Below are positions 1-5,602 of a stretch of 5,602 nt of DNA, in pieces. Origin of the DNA: Victivallales bacterium (GTDB lineage: Bacteria; Verrucomicrobiota; Lentisphaeria; Oligosphaerales; Lenti-02); assembly GCA_018648945.1 (NCBI GenBank), contig JABGQJ010000525.1, positions 1-5,602 of the forward strand, read 5' to 3'. Position 1 is the stretch's first letter; every line of letters begins with the position of its first letter. Below the pieces are notes generated by a model. The model did not search any database, was not told where the DNA came from, and was given only the letters and a program-made list of their open reading frames with translations. Position numbers and translations under genes: made by a program.

Positions 1-117
1 CAGGGCGCCGGGAAGATCCGCCGCCTCGGCGAGCGGGGACTGACCGTGCCCGAGTTCGCAGATGCATTCGGGGGACTGTGCAATGTCGACAATGGAATCA
101 GGAGAGCAAGCCGATGA
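1..117 (+). CDS. C-terminal tail of an unidentified protein (5'-truncated by window edge)
   Basis: Frame 1 is open from the first base to a TGA at 115-117, giving 38 residues that begin QGAGKIRRLGERG and end NGIRRASR. The stop overlaps the ATG of the downstream aldolase gene (ATGA at 114-117), the usual signature of translational coupling, and the first half of the tail has the high third-position GC seen in the downstream genes. I do not recognise the family from this fragment: it has no diagnostic motif, only a short charged segment followed by LTVPEFADAFGGL. Its position suggests a cytosolic member of the same sugar pathway, such as an isomerase or dehydrogenase, but that is inference from context only. 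Confidence 0.6.
   Translation, partial: QGAGKIRRLGERGLTVPEFADAFGGLCNVDNGIRRASR
100..106 (+). promoter_or_regulatory. Ribosome binding site of the DeoC-like aldolase gene
   Basis: The sequence AGGAGAG is a near-consensus Shine-Dalgarno, with the AGGAG core ending 9 nt before the ATG at 114. It decides the start: an in-frame GTG at 78 would add 12 residues (reading QCRQWNQESKP) that do not resemble the family's N-terminus and would place this RBS inside the coding region. The site also lies within the last codons of the upstream reading frame, consistent with coupling. Confidence 0.75.
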
Positions 118-818
118 TTGACGTGAGGACACTGGACCGGGCTTCGCTGGCGAAGCTCCTCGACTATTCGATTCTGCCGAAGAACACGGCGAAGCAGGAC
201 ATCCTCGATGGTTGTGCGGTGGCGCGCGAATACAACTTCGCCGCGTTCTACAGCAGCAGCGCCCATTGGAGCCCGCTCGTCGCCAAGGAGCTTGCAGGGA
301 CCGACATAGAAGTCGGCACCGGCATCGCCTTTCCCTTTGGTTCCGTGCCGCCCGCTGTGAAGGCGTTCGAGACCGCAGATGCGGTGAAGCGCGGCTGCAC
401 CGCCGTCGATATCGTGATGAATGTCGGGGCACTCACCGATGGCGACTTCGCCACCGTCCGCGAGGAGCTCAAGCTGTTTGTCGATGCGGCGGACTCGGCC
501 GTGACCAAATGCATCCTGGAGGTCTGTTTTCTGACCGACGAGGAGATTGCCGCCGGGTGCGATCTGGTCGCCGAAGCCGGAATCCAATACGCGAAGACCT
601 CCAGCGGCCAGTTCGATGGCCCGACGCTGGAGCAAGTGCTTGTCATGCGTGACGCGGTCGAGGGATGCGATGTCAAGCTGAAGGTCGCTGGGGTCAAGTT
701 CCCCCGCCCCCAGAACGCGATGGCCTTCATCATGGCCGGGGCCGAGCGCATCGGCACGCGCGCCGCTCCCGAGATCGTGGACGCCCTGGACACGCTGAGG
801 GGAGTCGGGTTGGCTTGA
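114..818 (+). CDS. DeoC-family (deoxyribose-phosphate aldolase-like) class I aldolase
   Basis: Predicted 234-aa cytosolic TIM-barrel aldolase forming a Schiff base with its substrate, close to the usual 220-260 aa of the family. Visible landmarks, with E. coli DERA equivalents: LDYSIL at 16-21 (the family's conserved N-terminal Asp motif); D99 in AVDIVMNVGAL (D102); the Schiff-base lysine K161 in YAKTSSG (K167); and K190 in KLKVAG (K201). The catalytic set is intact. The phosphate-contacting positions are not: canonical K172 is Q166, the GGIRT-type loop after K190 reads AGVKFPRP and is about one residue longer, and the S238/S239 pair is R216/A217 in IGTRAA. Class and mechanism are therefore well supported, but 2-deoxyribose-5-phosphate as substrate is doubtful, so no gene symbol is given. 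The start is set by the ATGA overlap and the RBS at 100-106. The next gene is an FGGY sugar kinase 48 nt downstream, which suggests that the aldolase splits a phosphorylated sugar made by that kinase, as LsrF follows LsrK in AI-2 breakdown (analogy only). Confidence 0.9.
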   Translation: MIDVRTLDRASLAKLLDYSILPKNTAKQDILDGCAVAREYNFAAFYSSSAHWSPLVAKELAGTDIEVGTGIAFPFGSVPPAVKAFETADAVKRGCTAVDIVMNVGALTDGDFATVREELKLFVDAADSAVTKCILEVCFLTDEEIAAGCDLVAEAGIQYAKTSSGQFDGPTLEQVLVMRDAVEGCDVKLKVAGVKFPRPQNAMAFIMAGAERIGTRAAPEIVDALDTLRGVGLA

Positions 819-853
819 TCCGCGCCGCTACCGCACGCATGGCCCACAGAAGC

Positions 854-860
854 AAGGGGA
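854..860 (+). promoter_or_regulatory. Ribosome binding site of the FGGY kinase gene
   Basis: AAGGGGA lies 6 nt before the ATG at 867. It supports that start, whose product opens MAKYLAGIDVGTTG and so places the first phosphate loop at the normal distance from the N-terminus for the family. The rest of the 48-nt gap after the aldolase stop shows no hairpin or promoter that I can support. Confidence 0.65.
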
Positions 861-866
861 TGGATT

Positions 867-2405
867 ATGGCGAAGTATCTGGCAGGAATCGATGTTGGGA
901 CCACGGGTGCCCGGTGCGCGATCTTTGACGTTCGCGGCCGCGTGATCGGCGGTGCCTACCGCGAGTACGGGGCGGACTATCCGAAACCCGGGTGGGTCGA
1001 CCAGGATGGGCTCCTCCTCATTTCGCAGACCATGGAGGCTTGCCAGGCGGGGATCAGCGACGCGGGAATTGACCCGACGGAGATCGCCTCCATCGGCTTC
1101 TCCACCCAGCGCTCCGTGACCGGTCCTGTGGATGCGGCCGGGCAGCCTGTGCGCCCGATGATCTCCTGGCAGGACGCCCGGACGGGGCGCGAGGTCGAGG
1201 AGATGGGGAAGCTCATCGACGCGGACGAATACTACGCCATCAGCGGCGTGCCCATGGGGACCACGTGGGTAATCACCAAGCTGCTCTGGATGCGGCGCAA
1301 CGAACCGGAGCTCTACGAGAAGACGGCGCGCTTCACCCAGAACCAGGACCTGGTTCTGAAAGCCTTCGGTGCCGACGCGTTCCACACCGACATCTCGGAC
1401 ATGGCCTTCTACGGGGTGTGGGACGTGCGGAACGTCTGCTGGGACCAGCGGCTCATGGATCTCTTCGATGTCACCCCCGAGATGTTCGGTGCGCCAACCC
1501 CCTCCGGCACCCAGGTGGGGACCATCTCGCGGAGCATGGCCGAGAAGACGGGGTTCGCGCCGGGGACGCCTGTTTGCGTGGGCGCGGGCGACCAGAACTG
1601 TAGCGTGATCGGCATGGGTGCCATCAGGTCGGGCATGGCCACGGTCACTTTGGGGACGGCCGGCCTGGCCATCCTCGCGGTGGACACGCCGGTGCCAGGC
1701 TTCGGTGGCATGATGATTACCAACCACGTGCTGCCCGGCATGTGGGAAGTGGAAGGGCTGTCGAACGCCGCCGCCAGTTCATACCGCTGGTACCGCGACA
1801 CCTGCGGCGCGCTCGAAGTGGAACGGCAGGCCAACGGCGGTGGTGACGCCTACCGAGCGCTGGACAACCTGGCCGCGCAAGCGCCTCCTGGAAGCCGGGG
1901 GCTGCTGTTCATGCCCTATCTCGCGACCGCGGGCACGCCTCGCTGGAACGCCAACGCCCGCGCGGCGTTCCTGGGCATGTCTCTGGCCCACGGGCGCCCA
2001 GAACTGACGCGCGCCGTCATGGAGGGGGTCGCGCTGGAGATCCGGGACATGATGGAGGGATGGCTACAGAAGGGCATGCAGGTGGACGTTCTCCGCCTTG
2101 GTGGCGGTGCCACGCACTCCCCGCTCTGGAACCAGATCCAGGCGGATGTCTACGGCCGCCCCGTGCAAACGCTCGAAGTGGGCGAATCCACCGTTCTCGG
2201 CGCCGCACTTCTCGGCGGCGTGGGGGCGGGTGTGTTTACGGATGTGCCCGAGGGCGTGGGCGCAATGGTCCACGTGGCCGGCGAACTCGAACCCAATATG
2301 GACAACCACCGGATCTACGAAGACCTCTATGGCGCCTATGCCAGCGCCTATGCCGATCTATCAAGCCACACCTTCGACGCGTTGGCACGGCTCCAAGCCG
2401 ACTAG
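867..2405 (+). CDS. FGGY-family carbohydrate kinase (xylulokinase-like, substrate unknown)
   Basis: Predicted cytosolic ATP-dependent sugar kinase of 512 aa, the normal size for the two-domain actin-like FGGY family. In order: phosphate-1 loop GIDVGTTGAR (7-16); substrate-side motif FSTQRS (78-83) followed by ISWQDAR (99-105); catalytic-base segment GAGDQN (239-244) with D242 as the likely general base; phosphate-2 loop LGTAG (262-266); a full match to FGGY signature 2 over residues 366-386 (AAFLGM, then EL..AVME); and the adenosine loop RLGGGATHSPLW (410-421). All expected catalytic elements are present. The substrate cannot be read off: the Q81-R82, W101-Q102 and D242-Q243 arrangement resembles glycerol kinase and LsrK more than the GQMHG motif of E. 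coli XylB, while overall length and ends look xylulokinase-like. Its place between a DeoC-like aldolase and an exported glycan-active protein suggests that it phosphorylates a sugar or ketose destined for aldol cleavage. No truncation or frameshift is seen. Confidence 0.93.
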   Translation: MAKYLAGIDVGTTGARCAIFDVRGRVIGGAYREYGADYPKPGWVDQDGLLLISQTMEACQAGISDAGIDPTEIASIGFSTQRSVTGPVDAAGQPVRPMISWQDARTGREVEEMGKLIDADEYYAISGVPMGTTWVITKLLWMRRNEPELYEKTARFTQNQDLVLKAFGADAFHTDISDMAFYGVWDVRNVCWDQRLMDLFDVTPEMFGAPTPSGTQVGTISRSMAEKTGFAPGTPVCVGAGDQNCSVIGMGAIRSGMATVTLGTAGLAILAVDTPVPGFGGMMITNHVLPGMWEVEGLSNAAASSYRWYRDTCGALEVERQANGGGDAYRALDNLAAQAPPGSRGLLFMPYLATAGTPRWNANARAAFLGMSLAHGRPELTRAVMEGVALEIRDMMEGWLQKGMQVDVLRLGGGATHSPLWNQIQADVYGRPVQTLEVGESTVLGAALLGGVGAGVFTDVPEGVGAMVHVAGELEPNMDNHRIYEDLYGAYASAYADLSSHTFDALARLQAD

Positions 2406-2443
2406 ACCGACTGCGAACCGAACTCAATGATGGACGCTAGCCA

Positions 2444-5400
2444 ATGAATCGCGTGCTTCTTGCTCTGCTATCCGTCGCGTGCCTCGCAAACGGCCAGGCA
2501 ACCTGGCAGCGGGGAGCCTACATGGGCAAGTTTGCCGTGGAGCAGCCCTGGGAGTCGAAAGGGCTCGGGCCTGTGAAGATGATGCAGGCGGGGAGAGGGG
2601 ACGCGTTCGCGATCTGTGGTCCGGGCGAGGAGACATTGCCTATTGTGGTCCCAGCCAGGGGCACGCCCGGCGCGGGGTACTACCGTGGCGTCGCTGCCTT
2701 CCTGAAGGGGTACCTCGACACCGCGACTGGGCTGTCCTTTCAGATCCTCGAAGACGCCCCGCCGAGAGACGTGGGAATCTACCTCGGGCCATGCGCCCAA
2801 CCGGGCGGCAACCCACTGATCGAGAAGGCTGCGGCGCTTGCCCCCGAGCACTTTGCCTTCCACGCCGCTGCGGGCCGCATCACGCTGATCGGACGGGACA
2901 TCTCCGACGCGCCGGGCAAGCCGATGGATGCTCTTCGCGTGACCAGCCGCCGCCAAAGCAGAGGCACGTTCTTCGCCGCCGTCGATTTCCTGGAACGCTT
3001 TGTCGGGGTCCGCTTCTACATGCCCGGCGACCTGGGCATCCACGTCCCCTATCTCGAGGGTCGGGCGGTGGTCGTCCCCCCGGTCAGCTACACCGATGGC
3101 CCAGCCTTTGAGCAACGCCTATCCTCCTACGGCAACTACCTGACCAAGGACCACGAACTACTCGGCTACACCAGGAAGCAGGGCCTGGCGTGGATGATCG
3201 CCTTGCGGACGGCTGACTACTACGCGCTCAAGAGCGGCCACACGGACGGCTACTGGCACACCTTCTATGCGGAGGAACACCCCGACTGGTTCGCCTTGCG
3301 CGAAGACGGATCGCGGATGATTGGCAAGCGTGGCAAGCTGGCCGCCCAACGCTGCTACACCAGCGAGGCTGCCTTCCAGGAGCATCTGCGCGTCATCGAT
3401 CACTACTACAGGACCGGTGAGGGCCGCAAGCTGTTCGCCAACTCCCCGCCAAACGACAAATACATCTACTGGTGGCCCAATGATGGCTTCCGGGGGTGCC
3501 ATTGTCCAGCGTGCTTGGCCCTGACCAAGCCCGATGCCTCCCACGGCAGCGTTCTTTCGCCGCTGGTCTGGGGCTACACCGCGAAGCTCGCCCGCGCGAT
3601 TCAGGAACGGTGGCCGGGCAAGACGCTCGTTAGCTCCTTCTACAGCCGCTGGGCGGATGGTCCCGGCGATATCAAGCTGCCGAAGAACGTCACCTTCATG
3701 ATCGTCGAGACTCGGGAAGCCTACCTGAAGGAGCCGGTCTACTGGGACCGGGTCACCCACGACCTCAGCGAGAAGATGGCCTTGGCCGGCGCCCCCGTGC
3801 CGTTGTGGTCGCACTACCCGCATCGCCCGCGCATCAGCAACCGTATGGATGCCCCCTATCTCGTGCCGCACGTCCTCAAGAAATACGCCCAATGGCTGCG
3901 CGGCCGCTCCTCGGGTGTCTACCTAAACGGGCATGGGACCTCGTCCTTTGCCCTGGATGGCGTCGTCACCTATCTCTACCACAAGCTGATGTGGAACCCC
4001 GATCTCGACGTGGATGCGATGCTGGCCGAGTACTGCCAGATCATGTTTGGCCCGGCAGGGCCCGACGTGAGCACCTACTACCAGACAATCATCAAGCGCT
4101 GGGAAGGCAGGAAGTGGGAGAATCTCACGGAAGAGGAAGTGCGCAATCCACATGGGGAGATCAAGTGGTCGCGCTACTACCAGGATGCCTACCCGCGCGA
4201 GGTCCGCATGGCTCTGAAGGCTCTCCTCAAGGCCGCCGAACGCAAGACGGCAGAAGGCACCGTCTACCAGGCCCGGACCCACTGGCTTGCCCAAGGCACC
4301 CAGCCCTTCTTCATCCAAGGCGAACTGTTGGATGGCGGCGAGATGGTGATCGGCGAGTGCACCCGCTTCACCCCGATCATCGACGGAGCCCTGAGCGACT
4401 GGGAGGGGCACACACCCGTCCTGTTGCGCAACAACACCAACGGCGAGAAGGCGTCGGTGAAAACGGAACTCTACACTGCCCACGACGCGGAGAATCTCTA
4501 CCTGGCGGTCCGCGCCTTCGAACCCGACGAAGTGCGCGCTGCCCCGGCGGGAAGCCCCCGCGACTTCCCGCTCTGGCGACACGATTCCATTGAGGTGTTC
4601 CTCTGCTCTGAGCAACCCGGCATCAAGGCTGCAGGGCTCAACATCACCGACCAATACCACCAACTGATCCTCGACGCCAACGGCAACATCTACGACAGCT
4701 ACAAAGCCCTCGCTGCCGAACGAGTAGACCCCAAGATCACGGTCGACTGCCGCCTGCAGGCTCGGCAGACAGAAGGCGGTTACACCATCGAGCTCGCCAT
4801 CCCCTACACCTCCCTCAACGCCGTTCCCCCGGCCCCGGGGACGCATTGGTTCGCCAATGTCTACCGGAATCGCAAGCGCGACACCCGGCCGGACGAGCTC
4901 CTTCAGGCCTGGTCCCCCACTCTCGCCTCGGCCCACAACACCGCCCGATTCGCCAGGCTCGACTTCCCTGCCAAGACCATCTGGGAAGCCGACTTCGAGA
5001 CCTTCGCCGAGCACTGGCAGATCGCCGTGCCCCGTGATGACATCCAGGTCACGCCCACCGTCACGGACGGACGACTGCGCCTGCACGTAGGCTCCAATGC
5101 ACTTGACGCCAAGAAGAACCAAGGCAAGAGCACCGAGATCAACATCTCCATACGCCCAAAGCACCGGCCGCGCGTGACCAAGCTCGACGGCCCCGTCAAC
5201 CTACGGTGGCGCTTCCGCTTCAAGGGACCAGGTCTGCTGCGCATTCGCACGGTTGCTGGCGACAAGGGCAACAGGAACCGCGTCAGCCACTGGATTCCCC
5301 GCCCCTCGAACTACGAGGATGCCGGTTGGGTCGTCGGCATCGGTGACAAGCCGGACAAGGGCAGCGGCGAACTGACTGGCCTGGCCTACTGCTTCTTCGC

Positions 5401-5467
5401 ACTCAAGATCCTGCCCAACGCAGATTTCACCTTCGATGTAGACCAGCTCAAGGTTCTCGAGCGCTGA
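2444..5467 (+). CDS. Exported DUF4838 protein with GH67/GH20-like N-terminus and CBM9-like domain
   Basis: Predicted 1007-aa secreted or periplasmic carbohydrate-active protein. Residues 1-19 form a short signal peptide (R3, hydrophobic 4-14, cleavage perhaps near ANGQA); C13 in SVAC could act as a lipobox cysteine, but R3 lies very close and makes this doubtful. About 60-215 resembles the GH67/GH20-type N-terminal alpha/beta domain (GIYLG at 111-115, ITLIGRD at 146-152, then FLERFVGVRFYMPG at 182-195). About 225-550 is the DUF4838 core: HPDWFALREDG (279-289), WWPNDGFRGCHCPAC (343-357) containing a CxCxxC cluster, and YLYHKLMWNPDLDVD (510-524). About 638-842 is a CBM9-like beta-sandwich: PIIDGALSDWEG, then NLYLAVRAFEPD, HDSIEVFL (713-720), YTIELAIPYTSL (780-791), and a WFANVYRNR strand. 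Residues 845-1007 look like a further beta-rich, jelly-roll-type module ending FDVDQLKVLER. Some DUF4838 proteins have been placed in GH163 (endo-beta-N-acetylglucosaminidases); whether this one is a hydrolase, and on what, is not shown by the sequence. The start has only a weak RBS (TGGA about 9 nt upstream) but gives a proper signal peptide. It follows the kinase stop by 38 nt. Confidence 0.88.
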   Translation: MNRVLLALLSVACLANGQATWQRGAYMGKFAVEQPWESKGLGPVKMMQAGRGDAFAICGPGEETLPIVVPARGTPGAGYYRGVAAFLKGYLDTATGLSFQILEDAPPRDVGIYLGPCAQPGGNPLIEKAAALAPEHFAFHAAAGRITLIGRDISDAPGKPMDALRVTSRRQSRGTFFAAVDFLERFVGVRFYMPGDLGIHVPYLEGRAVVVPPVSYTDGPAFEQRLSSYGNYLTKDHELLGYTRKQGLAWMIALRTADYYALKSGHTDGYWHTFYAEEHPDWFALREDGSRMIGKRGKLAAQRCYTSEAAFQEHLRVIDHYYRTGEGRKLFANSPPNDKYIYWWPNDGFRGCHCPACLALTKPDASHGSVLSPLVWGYTAKLARAIQERWPGKTLVSSFYSRWADGPGDIKLPKNVTFMIVETREAYLKEPVYWDRVTHDLSEKMALAGAPVPLWSHYPHRPRISNRMDAPYLVPHVLKKYAQWLRGRSSGVYLNGHGTSSFALDGVVTYLYHKLMWNPDLDVDAMLAEYCQIMFGPAGPDVSTYYQTIIKRWEGRKWENLTEEEVRNPHGEIKWSRYYQDAYPREVRMALKALLKAAERKTAEGTVYQARTHWLAQGTQPFFIQGELLDGGEMVIGECTRFTPIIDGALSDWEGHTPVLLRNNTNGEKASVKTELYTAHDAENLYLAVRAFEPDEVRAAPAGSPRDFPLWRHDSIEVFLCSEQPGIKAAGLNITDQYHQLILDANGNIYDSYKALAAERVDPKITVDCRLQARQTEGGYTIELAIPYTSLNAVPPAPGTHWFANVYRNRKRDTRPDELLQAWSPTLASAHNTARFARLDFPAKTIWEADFETFAEHWQIAVPRDDIQVTPTVTDGRLRLHVGSNALDAKKNQGKSTEINISIRPKHRPRVTKLDGPVNLRWRFRFKGPGLLRIRTVAGDKGNRNRVSHWIPRPSNYEDAGWVVGIGDKPDKGSGELTGLAYCFFALKILPNADFTFDVDQLKVLER

Positions 5468-5501
5468 TCGACCCGCCAGGCGGTCCGCCGGAATTGGTAG
5501 C

Positions 5502-5528
5502 CACGAATCGCACGAATTCCTCGAAGGG
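5502..5528 (+). repeat. Short 9-nt periodic direct repeat (CACGAAT units)
   Basis: CACGAATCG at 5502-5510 is followed directly by CACGAATTC at 5511-5519 and a weaker third unit CTCGAAGGG at 5520-5528, so a 9-nt period runs for about three units in the non-coding DNA after the DUF4838 gene. GGAATT at 5490-5495 and AATTCC at 5515-5520 form a 6-bp inverted pair around the first unit. CACGAAT-rich intergenic tracts are something I recall from several GC-rich environmental bacteria, but no function is assigned. Confidence 0.5.
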
Positions 5529-5552
5529 GAGAGGCCGAGACAGCCCCATTCG

Positions 5553-5602
5553 ACCGATGCCCCGTGACCGGGTAGGAACCGATGCCATGGCGCTGGGTAG
5601 GG
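5553..5602 (+). repeat. Imperfect 25-bp tandem duplication at window edge
   Basis: Units at 5553-5577 and 5578-5602 agree at 18 of 25 positions by direct comparison. The conserved ends are ACCGATGCC at the start of each unit and GGGTAGG near the end, with a divergent middle. The preceding 25 bases match only poorly. The array may continue past the right edge. The lack of a separate spacer and the low identity make a CRISPR array unlikely; it may be a degenerate intergenic repeat or chance. Confidence 0.4.

Noticed and set aside
78..113. Upstream GTG start adding 12 residues to the aldolase
   Set aside because: No RBS precedes it, the added residues do not look like the family N-terminus, and the ATG at 114 has a well-placed AGGAG and an ATGA overlap.
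828..1727. A roughly 299-codon minus-strand open frame opposite the kinase gene
   Set aside because: The translation is H/R/G/P-rich without motifs, and the plus strand has an intact FGGY kinase with all signatures.
2427..2447. Six-codon mini-ORF (MMDASQ) whose stop overlaps the start of the DUF4838 gene
   Set aside because: It could be a leader for coupling, but it is too short to distinguish from chance and no strong RBS precedes it.
3923..5164. A long (about 413-codon) open frame on the minus strand inside the DUF4838 gene
   Set aside because: It lies wholly opposite a gene with clear domain motifs. Its translation is low-complexity V/G/D/E-rich with no recognisable domain, as expected for the antisense shadow of a high-GC gene.
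5479..5489. GGCG-GTC-CGCC hairpin shortly after the last stop codon as a terminator
   Set aside because: The stem is only 4 bp with a 3-nt loop, and no T-tract follows. It is within chance for this base composition.
5561..5572. CCCG-TGAC-CGGG small hairpin in the first 25-bp unit
   Set aside because: The pairing is not conserved at the same positions in the second unit, so a shared structured element is not supported.

Overview
This is a GC-rich bacterial window. It carries three complete genes and the tail of a fourth, all on the + strand and closely spaced (a 4-nt ATGA overlap, then gaps of 48 and 38 nt), so one operon is the simplest reading. The exported protein, with a GH67/GH20-like N-terminal domain, a DUF4838 core and a CBM9-like domain, is of a type I associate with Planctomycetota, Verrucomicrobiota, Lentisphaerota/Kiritimatiellota and similar free-living polysaccharide degraders. 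The high GC argues against most Bacteroidota. The phylum is an inference; there is no rRNA or marker gene here.

Layout: 1-117 is the C-terminal end of an unidentified CDS whose stop overlaps the start of the next gene. 114-818 is a 234-aa class I aldolase of the DeoC (deoxyribose-phosphate aldolase) superfamily, with the catalytic Asp/Lys/Lys set but altered phosphate-binding loops. 867-2405 is a 512-aa FGGY carbohydrate kinase with intact signatures. 2444-5467 is a 1007-aa exported multidomain protein. 5468-5602 is non-coding as far as I can see and holds two small degenerate direct-repeat patches, with no convincing terminator.

Proposed logic (inference): the exported protein acts on a glycan or glycoside outside the cytoplasm. 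The released sugar enters by a transporter not encoded here, is phosphorylated by the FGGY kinase, and is cleaved by the DeoC-like aldolase. The sugar is unknown. The loop changes in the aldolase argue against plain 2-deoxyribose-5-phosphate. No regulator, transporter, tRNA, CRISPR array or mobile element is visible.
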